In this document: piece after piece, positions 10,885 to 19,600 of the stretch
Layout: each line of letters starts with the position of its first letter
Position numbering within the stretch: position 1 is the stretch's first letter
Assembly (NCBI GenBank): GCA_024364805.1
Contig: CM044503.1
Location: 78,841,329 to 78,881,531, forward strand
Source: Euprymna scolopes
Taxonomy: Eukaryota; Mollusca; Cephalopoda; Sepiida; Sepiolidae
Reading direction: 5' to 3'
DNA: 40,203 nucleotides
Notes under the pieces: model-generated
Database searches by the model: none
What the model was told of the DNA's origin: nothing
The model's input: only the letters and a program-made list of their open reading frames with translations
Made by a program: the position numbers and the translations under genes

Positions 10885-11340
10885 GGTTCATTAAAATTGT
10901 GGGGTCTGAGTTCGTGCCTGGTCTACAAAATATGGAAATAAAAAATTAAAAAATTAAAAAAAAAAGTTTACAAGAGTTTTTGATATAGATATACATGAGA
11001 ATATTTGATAAGTATGTTTTAACTTAAATAGGGATGGCATAATAAAATTGTGGGGTCTGCGTTCGCGCCTAGCCTAGATAGAATGGAAATAGGCACCAAC
11101 TTTAATAAAGACTTTTCATATCTTTCATATCTTTTCATATAGCGTAAGTATACTTTGATAATTATGTTTCAGTTTGAAGAAATATGGTATAATAAAATTA
11201 TGGAGTGTTCGTTCGTACCTGACCTCATAGAATGGAAATATGTCAAAAAGTTTAACAAGGTTTTTTAATATCGATCCACAGAATATTGTGATAAGTGTTT
11301 ACGTGTGAACAGGTATGGTATAATAAATTATGGGGTTTAT
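10885..11340. repeat. ~150-bp tandem repeat, about 3 units
   Basis: The phrase 'aataaaattgtggggtctg' with 'gttcg.gcctggcct' and 'gaatggaaata' recurs near 10891, 11041, 11191 and (partly) 11321, giving spacings of about 150, 150 and 131 bp. Between the anchors each unit has 'gataa.tatgtttcag'-like sequence. Divergence between units is appreciable. A preceding segment (10780-10885) directly after the TG tract may be the start of the same repeat. Confidence 0.75.
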
Positions 11341-11525
11341 CTATTTTGTTTTTACTTTTATCATATTTTGCTTTGATTTTGATACAATTCAACCCAAATT
11401 TACAACCCTTCCTTTTCATAACCTATCATACTTTCATAAATCAGAGTCCATTTTCTGTAGGCTGTTTATGAACCCAGTCAATGACGGATACTTTTTCTAG
11501 TATATATATATATATATACATATTT

Positions 11526-11820
11526 CCTCAAAACCTTTAGCCTTGATGAAAGAGGGACTAAAACTTGCTGCTATGGTTTCAAATATTTCTCATATGTTAT
11601 ATCTCCCCTCTTTGGTTTCAATACATGAAGTAAATTTCACAGTGCATAAAGATCATATGATACTGAAGATATTCATAATCGTACCCTATTTCCAAAAGAG
11701 GGGATATATTACATATGAGAAATATCTGGAATCAAGTCTCCCCTTGCTGTTACTTCAGATCATTTGAAATCATAGCAGCAAATGTTAGTCTCCTCTCTAT
11801 TAAAGCCAGAGGTTTTTGGG
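11526..11820. repeat. fold-back with ~100-140-bp arms
   Basis: The left arm (11526-11629) and the reverse complement of the right arm (11680-11820) share 'aaaacct.tagcctt', 'cttgctgctatggtttcaaa', 'atttctcatatgt.atat' and 'cccctcttt'. The right arm has roughly 40 extra bases in its middle, seen as an interruption of the mirrored order. The loop is about 50 bp. An (AT)n tract at 11502-11519 adjoins the left end. No transposase is seen. Confidence 0.75.
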
Positions 11821-12016
11821 ACGTATCGGATATTTTGTAATTCATATGCAAAATTAGGAAAACAAATGACTATGATTGAAATATTGGTAAAGGTGCAGTA
11901 TCTTTCCACCCTCAAAAAATCCTTTAAAATTATCACTATGTAAGGTTTTCGAGGGTGCTAAAAACGAAAATAACAGTTAAAATCCCAGGAAACGAGTAGT
12001 TTCCAAAATATGCAGA

Positions 12017-12578
12017 AATCATAGTTTTAAAAGATGGGATCACTTTTCTATATTAATTTAATGTAAAATGAGCACCCGCTATCTAACCACCTTGTTTTTT
12101 GGCGGGAGGGGGTGGGCGTCTGTTATTTTTTAGGGATGGTGTTTATTTGGTAATTGTGGCCTGTTCGACCAATACCAAAACCTACCTTAAAAAGCTTGTT
12201 TTCTATCGGCTTTTGGGTATGCTGAAAACGAATATCGCATTGAAATTTTCCGCCAATAAGTATTTTCCCCGGTATATAGCAATGTAATTCTTCATGTTAT
12301 AAGTGGTGGACATTGTTGTATGTGCAAGTGCATGCATATTTTGGCTTAATACCCGGGAAAATATTTATTTGTGGAAAATTTAAATGCGATGTTCGTTTTC
12401 AGCATACCTAACAAGTTTTTTAAGGTAGGCTTTGTGTTGGTCTACCAGGCCACAATAAACACCACCCCTAAAAAAAAGCAGACCCCTCCCTTCTAAAAAA
12501 AAGATGGCCATAAGATGGATGCTCATTTTAGGTTAAGTTAATATAGAAAAGTGGTCCCCCACTTTTTGAAACAATAAT
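12017..12578. repeat. large fold-back with ~240-260-bp arms
   Basis: The left arm (12017-12280) is mirrored by the right arm (12338-12578) with a loop of about 57 bp. Matching blocks include 'cacttttctatattaa', 'aaaatgagca', 'ggtgtttatt', 'cctaccttaaaaa', 'tatgctgaaaacgaa' and 'tattttccc.ggtat'. Identity is roughly 80 percent by eye. The 62-codon frame at 12099-12287 is incidental. It is a hairpin-type non-autonomous element or an inverted duplication. Confidence 0.85.
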
Positions 12579-12726
12579 GTACGACCTTAAGGGCAAATGT
12601 CACAGAACCCACTAAACAATTCAGATCATTATCTTTCCAGCAAGCCTTCATTTGTTAAATTCTGGTCAATAGTCGCTGAGATTTTGAACTTATAAAAGTG
12701 CCAAAAAAGGTGGTGTATATATATAC

Positions 12727-14635
12727 ATGCATGGTGCCAACTGTGGTACTGATTATTTAATGGTCAGAGCTAAACTGAAAATTGCAGTTCGCAAAAATAG
12801 CCGTTTCAATGGAGTCAAAGTGCCTAAGCATATTGATGTCTCCAAATTGAAGGAGCCAGTCGTACAGTTCCTTGAAATCTCTTTTCAACCAGGTTAATTA
12901 CTCAGATTATGATTGTAAGAGATACAATATACCAAAAAGGTGTTGAAGTTCTTGGATTGAAGGTTCCCAGACATCGAAATTGGTTTGCTGATAATTCCAA
13001 TCAAATTAACCTTCAAATTGATAGAAAGCAGAAAGCTTATTTGAAACTTCTTAACTCTTCACCTCTGAACAGGCCAGCTTTCGCTGCCGACTTTTCTTCT
13101 GTGCGGAGTGATGTTCAGTGTTGTATGCGCCAAATAAAAAACAAATGATGGTCTGATCTCTCCAGGGAGATACAGACTGCCTACGATCATAGAGATGTCA
13201 AGACATTTTACACTTTGCTTCATCAAGCTTATGGTCCAAAATCCTCTTCAACTACACCACTCCTGGTGAAGGATGGGAAAACCTTGCTGAAAACCTCAGA
13301 TGAAATTATGCATCGATGGTATGAACACTTTCATGATCTTTTTCACAACCAATCCAATGTTGATGTTGCTGCAATAGAAAGCATCCCTCAATGCTCCTTT
13401 TGTCCGGAACTTGATGCTGAACCGACTCTTGTGGAAACAGTTGACTGCATTAAACATATAACTCGAACAAAGCCCCTGGGCTGGATTACATTCCTGTTGA
13501 GCTACTGAAATGTCAATGGTGTCAATGTAGATTGTGTGGTCTACTTTTTGATACTGTCAGTATGGCAGGGTGACCCGGTTGCCCAAGATTGAGTAGATGA
13601 CATCCTGGTTATCTTGTACAAAAGACAGGGTTCAAGGTCTGATTGTGGAAATTATCAAGGTATCTCACTGCTGACTGCGGTTGGAAAGGTATTTGCACGG
13701 CTCTTGCTAAACCGATTGGGAAAGTATATATGCCCTGATATCCTTCTGGAATCCCAGTCTGGTTGTAGAGGTTGACAAGGAACCGTGGATATGGTGTTTT
13801 CTGCTAGACAGCTTTTGGAAAAATATATTGAGCAGTGTATGCCTCTTTGCCAAGTGTTTGTGAACTTAACCAAGGTGTTTGACGCAGTCAACCATGAGGT
13901 TCTCTGGAAAGTACTGGAAAAATTTGGCTGTACACCTGCTTTTACGGAAAAGTTCAAGCAACTTCATCATAGTATGAAAGGTTGCTTCAACTTTAATGGT
14001 TGGCTTTCGGAAGAATTCCCCATTGATAATGGTGTCAAGCAGGGTGATATAGCTGCACCAACATTGTTTTCGATCTGTCTGACTGCTGTGTTCTGGTATG
14101 ATTTCCACGATTGCAGTATGGGTGTTTATATTCAATACCGAACGATTGGAAAGGTGTTCAACCTCAGAAAATTCCAAGCCAAAACACTTGTTAGTGATGG
14201 ACTTGTTAGGGAACTGTTGTATGTAATAGATATGCAACTAGTTATGAATCTCTTCATGAATGCTTGTACCTGCTTTGGACTGACAGTTAGTATTAAAAAA
14301 AAAATAAAGTCATGTACACTCCCGCTCCTGATGATCTCTATGTGGAACGTGATATCTTTGTCTGTGGAAAGCACCTTGAAGTCATAAAAAATTTTGTCTA
14401 CCTTGGTAGTATCTTATCAAATGATGTCACTCTTGATACGGAAATAAAACAGAGAATCAGCAAGGCATCAGATGCTTTTGGAAGGTTACAAGATAGAGTC
14501 TGGTCTGACGGTGATCTAACTCTGACAGCTAAAATTTCAGTATATCAAGCATGTGTAGTGCCATCCCTACTCTATGCATCTGAAACATGGACCTTGTACC
14601 GGTCATATATAGAATTGGGGGTGAATTTTGCTTAG
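12727..14635 (+). mobile_element. RTE-like LINE, truncated at both ends
   Basis: Homology to a non-LTR retrotransposon starts inside the end of the endonuclease (HGANCGTDYLMVRAKLKIAV near 12729). It continues through the linker, reverse transcriptase and thumb, and stops abruptly near 14635 after [11 protein letters not shown]. The linker, VNHEVLWKVLEKFG, NGVKQGD and YLGSILSND segments are what I associate with RTE-type LINEs common in marine invertebrates; the clade call is from memory. There is no 5' end and no 3' tail, so it is an old remnant. It begins about 150 bp after the fold-back at 12017-12578. Confidence 0.85.
12907..14635 (+). pseudogene. RTE-like LINE ORF2 remnant
   Basis: The linker domain (12909-13148) reads VEVLGLKVPRHRNWFADN and RKQKAYLKLLNSS; a TGA follows at 13146. 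The next part has FYTLLHQAYGPKSSSTTPLL and RWYEHFHDLFHNQS (13200-13390). A one-base shift near 13475 leads to LDYIPVELLK. The palm region (13785-14387) has VFDAVNHEVLWKVLEKFG and DNGVKQGDIAAPTLFSICLT. The catalytic tyrosine-aspartate box is missing: the frame runs LVRELLYVIDMQLVMNLF where LLYADDADLV is expected, a deletion of about 30 bp. A further shift near 14300 opens the thumb segment [20 protein letters not shown]. It is certainly non-functional. Confidence 0.8.
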
Positions 14636-15063
14636 ATGAAATGAAATGTATTATAAATTCACAATTACAAACATGAATTCAACAATATAACATTGAAAAA
14701 AAAAATTAATTTAAATTATTGAATAGAAAACAGGGATCATCAGCTGTTTACTATGTAACTGTTTTGGAAATTTAAAAATAGAACAGCTACCAAATCCATG
14801 ACTATATGAATAGATGTGGAAAATATTTTTCTATTTAATACTCCCATATTGTCATCAAAACGAGTTACTGTTATTTAAATCAATAATATAATATAGTATT
14901 TTGAAATACTATATATATATCGTAGAGACGAAACATAGAATTTTGAATGCCTCATTTGTAAAACTAGTTTCAAATAATAAATTAATGTTTGATGTCATTA
15001 ATTCGTGATTTTATTATTATTCTTTTCCATTTATATGCTATAGCTTTGTCGATATTAACAATA
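14636..15063. other. unassigned AT-rich DNA with a short perfect hairpin
   Basis: No gene. 14891-14914 is a perfect hairpin with 11-bp arms (atatagtattt and its complement) and a 2-base loop. Confidence 0.55.
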
Positions 15064-15071
15064 AATGATTT
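15064..15071. repeat. target-site duplication, left (AATGATTT)
   Basis: This is identical to the 8 bp at 16057-16064 and immediately abuts the terminal inverted repeat. Confidence 0.9.
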
Positions 15072-15162
15072 GGTACTCTTGCATAATTTGACCCGAATTC
15101 TCGTGAATTCCCGTCAAGCATGGAACGGGCGAGACCGGCAATTATCGGTGTCAGCCAAGCGC
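15072..15162 (+). repeat. left terminal inverted repeat of the Merlin-like element
   Basis: 91 bp, matched by the reverse complement of 15966-16056 at about 83 positions. Confidence 0.9.
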
Positions 15163-15414
15163 ATCGTTACAGACGCAGACTAATGAAAACAACAAAACAA
15201 ACCGGAAAAAATACCAAAAATACACATGCAAATAATTAAAAATAACAAAAAAAAAACTTGAAAAATGAAAATATGTTCATTTTATTTTAGTATTTAATTT
15301 TTTTTTTTTGCAAAATATTTATCAACAGAAAGTTTTTTTTTCTTCCAATTTTTTAACCGTATAATTGTAAGGTGTAAGTACAAGTTGTTTTTGTTTTCTT
15401 CTTTGTAACCGTAT

Positions 15415-15663
15415 TTAAAATTTTTTTTTTTTTTTTACTTTCAAGACTTGTTGTTCAGTCAAGTTCTTTTGGTGGCACTGTCCATTTGTACATCTCCAGG
15501 AGAAACCAGCCTTTACACACGATCTTTTTTTAAGTAAACATTTGTGTTTTTGCACCTCAATTTTTGGGGACAGCAATTTCTTCTCCTGACAATATGAGAT
15601 TGTCTGCATCGATGGTTTCATTTCTTTTTCTAAGATGTATAGATTTATTTTCTTGCCTGTCAT
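15415..15663 (-). pseudogene. Merlin/ISXO2-type transposase N-terminal remnant
   Basis: This 82-codon frame contains CQEKKLLS, then KHKCLLKKRS, then AGFSWRCTNGQCHQK. The arrangement of an early Cys, a basic segment, and a (G)[FY].WRC....C.K motif matches the zinc-ribbon at the start of Merlin and ISXO2-like transposases as I remember them. The frame then degenerates into a lysine run coded by a poly-A/T stretch, and no catalytic DDE domain follows. Its position inside 91-bp inverted repeats with an 8-bp target duplication supports the call. Confidence 0.65.
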
Positions 15664-15965
15664 TTTTCTGTTTGGCGAGTTTGAAAATATATTTTTTGTC
15701 AGGTTTTCTTTCTTTTTTTTTTTGTTGGTTTAGTCGTTTTTTTTCTAATTTGAATGTCGTCTGCTTCCATTTAGCTAGCGCTTTTTCATTGGCTAATTAA
15801 ACTCCCAAAAATTCAATTAAAAAATAATAATAAATAACTAATCAGAAAATAAAAAATCACCCCCGCCCCCTTAATATCACTCTAAAAATTACTAAAAACA
15901 TAACAGAAAAAAAAATTAAATAAATAAAATAAAAAGTCGAGTTAGCGTTTCAACATTTTTGAACA

Positions 15966-16056
15966 ACGCTCGGCTGACACCAATGATTGCCGATCTTGCC
16001 CGATCCATGCTTGACAGGAATTCACGAGAATTCGGGTCAAATTATGCAAGAGTACC
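15966..16056 (-). repeat. right terminal inverted repeat of the Merlin-like element
   Basis: Reverse complement of the left repeat with about eight mismatches; it ends in GAGTACC next to the duplicated AATGATTT. Confidence 0.9.
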
Positions 16057-16064
16057 AATGATTT
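16057..16064. repeat. target-site duplication, right (AATGATTT)
   Basis: Perfect copy of 15064-15071. Confidence 0.9.
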
Positions 16065-16256
16065 AATAAAAAAAGAAAAAATTATTAAACCCTTCTAAAA
16101 ATACCGGTTGATTAATTTTCAGGGGAGATAAATTAAATCTAACTAACTAATAAGAGAAATATACAAGGCATAAGCAAGAGTTCTCGTCCCTTTCTCTTTT
16201 CTTTCTTCCCTCTCATTTGGAATGTTGTATATAGAAAAAGGAAAGGATAAGCAACT

Positions 16257-16485
16257 TGTTAAAAAATTTTTATAATAACTTTCTTATTAAAGTAACTTTC
16301 TCTTTATTTGTATATCTCCTGTCACGTGATCTTGCTATTTGCTTTTTTCTTTATATTATTATTTGAATACTTTCTTTTTTATTTTGTTAACATGCATTCC
16401 TGGCCACTTGCCACATTTGTTGGAAAATTCAGTTGAATAAAACCTTGGAAAAAGGACTTTCTGCTTGTATCTTCATTATATTACA
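16257..16485 (+). repeat. 5' LTR of gypsy-like fossil 1
   Basis: This aligns to 20778-21026 from 'ataataactttcttattaaa' to 'cttcatt.catta'. It contains 'ttgaataaa' (a polyadenylation-type AATAAA) and ends in TTACA. The left edge is uncertain by several bases. Confidence 0.75.
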
Positions 16486-16499
16486 ATTTATTCGACTGG
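16486..16499 (+). promoter_or_regulatory. primer-binding region of fossil 1
   Basis: Directly after the 5' LTR, 'tttattcgactg' (16487-16498) pairs with 'cagttgaataaa' inside the LTR (16430-16441); the one mismatch is a G-U wobble in RNA. I do not recognise a tRNA 3' end here. The same arrangement occurs in fossil 2. A second copy of the phrase lies about 38 bp downstream. Confidence 0.45.
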
Positions 16500-16599
16500 A
16501 TTTTTTTTCAACCCATGGATAACATTATTCGACTGGACAGATTCGACATATCTTCTGCAAACCCTCAAGCTAGCAAACTTTGGAAACTAAGGTACTGAA

Positions 16600-18080
16600 A
16601 CTTTATTTACTGTTTGTCAACCATTGAGCATTTAAATCCAGACAAGTATGAAATTCTTTATCTAAACATTTCTGCTACGGTTGCTGACATTATCGAGAGT
16701 TGTTCGGAATCATGCCATCATGCCAGCTTACTAAAATCTGTTTACGACAAGCCTCCCAACATTATCCATGCAAGACATCTACTTTCAACACGTCTACAAC
16801 GAGACAATCGGTCCTTACAAGACAATAAGTCCTTAGATCAGTACCTTCAGGCTTTAAATCGTCTTGTGCAGATTGTTGCTTCAAAGATGTTACTGCTGCT
16901 ACCTACAGGGATGAATCTGTCAGCGATGTCTTTATACATGGCTTACGGTCTTCCGTAATACGTGCCAGACTTCTCCAAAATGATACGTTGGATCTCAAGG
17001 AGGCTACTAATTGTGTTGGTGCATTAAAACAAGCCTATTTTTGTGCAGAGTCTGACGTTTTTCAAACTGTACCTGCTGCTGCTGCTGCTATTCCAACTCA
17101 AATTGATTCTATCAATGCTGTCATTACTACTATGACTAAAAACGTACTCCCTGACCCCACTGATTCTCGTATGGCGTTTGATTCTGTACTGTTTACTACT
17201 CATCTTGTAGCAAAACAAAAAGAAAACGTCTAACGAGACGCAAAACAAATTTCACTACCCGGGTTGTATAAAAAAAGTCTGATGAGACACAGAGCACCAT
17301 TCATTGTACACAGGTCTGAATGCTTCTTCTAACTCCTCCCAGCGACCTACTTTTATTGTGTCCGGGCATGCCTCATTAGCAGGTGTGTCATGTGACCATG
17401 CGAGAATTGTGTGAGATCGAGGGCTTTAAAAGACCACGAACGCCATCTTGAATCTTTTTGATTTTTCTTTCTTCTCAGCCCATAGGACAGACAGATATAA
17501 AAACGTTTCCGAGGTGAGTGTTAATTATTTATTTATCATTTGTACAGTCACACAAGGCACAAATGCGTGGCCATGTGTTTCTTTGATGAATATCACATTC
17601 CCCCCTGATCTCATGATCACACAGAGTGCATTGCGGGGTTGGTCTTTTATTCCGCTCATTTCTACAAAAAAGCACATTCATCATCTCTGGCTCGGTTCTG
17701 GTTCCAGTTCTGTCTCGCCAGACGAACTATAGCCAATACTCTTTGGTGGAGGAGGTTCACTGATCGCGTTTGTCAGCAGCTCATCACTAGATGAGTCATT
17801 GTTTTCCTCTGTAGTTGTATAATGTATCTTGGTAGCCAGGTAAAAGTCATGCACATGGTGTGGGGTTCCACCAACTAGGACCGACTGCTGGCTGATCACC
17901 CCAGATATTTGTCCCCGTTTGAACTTTGATTCAGTCATTGTCTTTTTATCTCCCAACACCACTTGACTTAAAATAAATGGCCGAAAATAGCTTGTAGCAA
18001 AACAACCTAACTGCTGAAATTGTGGCAAACTCAGTCATTTTGCCAAAGTTTGCCGTTCTACAAGATCAACACCTTCATGT
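16600..18080 (+). pseudogene. Gag region of fossil 1 (interrupted by an insertion)
   Basis: The upstream part has a capsid-like helical segment (HARHLLSTRLQRDNRSLQD, DQYLQALNRLVQI) typical of LTR-element Gag. Beyond the 17219-17990 insertion lies a CCHC zinc-knuckle segment (CGKLSHFAKVC), a nucleic-acid-binding motif of Gag. The region is degenerate. Confidence 0.75.
17204..18005 (-). mobile_element. 772-bp insertion in fossil 1 flanked by a 15-bp target duplication
   Basis: 'cttgtagcaaaacaa' occurs at 17204-17218 and again at 17991-18005, bracketing 17219-17990. The sequence on either side belongs to the Gag region, so the bracketed block is an insertion. A 15-bp duplication fits target-primed retrotransposition better than cut-and-paste transposition. 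The insert has no inverted termini and no clear A tail. On its minus strand is a frame (17681-18028) whose first ~13 codons lie outside the insert. The rest includes SKFKRGQISG and HDFYLATKIH, faintly like piggyBac transposase, then a Ser/Glu/Pro-rich tail. A Cys-rich stretch lies in another frame beyond its stop. Identity of the insert is unknown. Confidence 0.6.
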
Positions 18081-19075
18081 TCTACTTCATCTGTTATAGT
18101 AGCCCGTGCTAACGATGCTGATAATTTTCCTGTTACTAAAATGGTAAAATTAAAAGGTAAACTACTTACCATCCTTATAGAGACAGGCAGCTCCGATAAT
18201 TTTATTAGTGCTAGTCTTGTTAAAACCTTGAATATGTCTACTTGGAAACAGGACTCTTTAATTTTTATGGCATCATCCGCCCTTTCCCTTAAACTATCTG
18301 AATATTGCACTGAGATTATTACATTCAATGGTTTCGAGTATAAAGATATTGACTTTACGATACTCCCTAATTTATGCACCGATATTATACTCAGAATATC
18401 CTTTTTAAAAATGCCCCGGAGTATTACTATTTCTTTTGGCAGATCGCAGGATAGTCTAAAAATCTGCACTGTACTAAAATCAATTGTGCTCCCATTAAAC
18501 TATTCAGAAATTTGGCTCCTGATCGCAAACCTATTGCTACTAAGTCCCACTATTACCGTGCTAATATCCATGGGTGTCACAAATGGGTTTCTGCATTTCA
18601 ACGTTTCGTGAATTCTTTTATTTCTGATAACAGATTGTCTGGAACCTTTTCTTATTTGGACGACATAACAATTTGCGGTAGGACCCAGGAGGAGCACAAC
18701 ATAAATTTGATGCATTTCTTACATACAACCTCGAAATAAACAGGGACATATCAGTTTTCACGCTGTTCTTTTGATATACAATAGAACCCCGGAATACAGT
18801 TACCGTAGGATACGTTTTTTTTTTTTCAAATTACGATGTGGGATACAATGTTTTCCGGTCCCTGGTTACGGCATTTTCCTATGCCTTACAGTGTTATTTA
18901 TATTGTTATTTGATTACATGTGTATTATATACTGTAATGCCGTATTCCATTTTAATGCCATATCCCGGAGTTCTACTGTACTTGGATATAAAATTTTTAA
19001 TGGAACTCTTCAACCCAATCCTGAGCGTTTGAGACCTCATTTGCAAATGCCTTCCCTTCCGACTCAAAATCATTA
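18081..19075 (+). pseudogene. protease and reverse transcriptase region of fossil 1
   Basis: Segments resembling a retropepsin core (LLTILIETGSSDNFISASLV) and then the palm of reverse transcriptase (FSYLDDITICGRTQEEH) are readable. The same blocks are found in fossil 2, which supports the assignment. The region is degenerate and is split by the small inverted-repeat element at 18779-18978. Confidence 0.75.
18779..18978. mobile_element. 200-bp pogo/Tigger-like MITE nested in fossil 1
   Basis: The ends are CAATAGAACCCCGGAATA and, as reverse complement of the right end, CAGTAGAACTCCGGGATA, flanked on each side by TA (18777-18778 and 18979-18980). A TA target duplication and CAGTAGAAC-type termini are typical of pogo/Tigger members of the Tc1/mariner superfamily. 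There is no transposase, so it is a non-autonomous derivative. It sits inside the reverse transcriptase region and is therefore younger than the LTR element. Confidence 0.85.
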
Positions 19076-19084
19076 AAAAGGTGT

Positions 19085-19600
19085 CTTGATATGTTTGCTT
19101 ACTATGCAAAATGGATACCTAATTACTCATCCAAAATTCGTCCACTTATTGAAAATAAACAATTCCCAATACCTTTCATGGTTGCAAACTCTGAAGAGCT
19201 GAAGAAAGACATTGCCAAATCTTCTGTAAAGGTTATTGATGATGAATTGCCGTTTGTTATTGAAACCGATGCCTCAAATAAAACTATTGAAGACACTCTT
19301 ATACAAGCTAGGAGACCTGTAGCATTCTTTTCCTAGTCGTTAAACTTATCTGAAACGTGACTTCATATAGTCAAAAAAAGAAACATATGCCATAGTAGAA
19401 TGTGTTCGTAAATCGAGAGACCTTATTACTAGGAAACATTTTACTATTATTACGGATCAGTAGGCATTTATGTTTAAACCTGCTAATTGCAGAAAAATTT
19501 ACAACAACAAAATTATAAGGTCGAAAATGGAACTTCTTCCTTTTTCATATGATATAAATTACCGTCCTGGGAATGAAAATGTTGTCGCTGATACATTATT
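19085..19600 (+). pseudogene. RNase H region of fossil 1
   Basis: Readable blocks include FAYYAKWIPNYSSKIRPL (the connection between reverse transcriptase and RNase H), VIETDASNKTI (the first RNase H catalytic region) and INYRPGNENVVADTL (end of RNase H). The order is as in gypsy elements. The region is degenerate. Confidence 0.8.

Larger units (their letters stand above)
15072..16056. mobile_element. Merlin-like DNA transposon, internally deleted, 985 bp
   Basis: Terminal inverted repeats of 91 bp (15072-15162 and 15966-16056) begin with GGTACTCTTGCATAATTTGA and differ at about eight positions. The flanks carry a perfect 8-bp target-site duplication, AATGATTT (15064-15071 and 16057-16064). 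Termini starting GG and 8-9-bp duplications are established traits of the Merlin (IS1016-related) superfamily. The interior retains a minus-strand remnant that looks like the N-terminal zinc-ribbon of a Merlin/ISXO2-type transposase. The rest of the transposase is gone, so the copy is non-autonomous. hAT elements also make 8-bp duplications but have different termini. Confidence 0.85.

Noticed and set aside
13655-14374. Minus-strand frames of 80-123 codons
   Set aside because: Shadows of the plus-strand RTE-like reverse transcriptase.
17448-17732. 94-codon plus-strand frame inside the 772-bp insertion
   Set aside because: No domain. The minus strand of the same block carries the more protein-like frame and AATAAA signals, so this is likely incidental.
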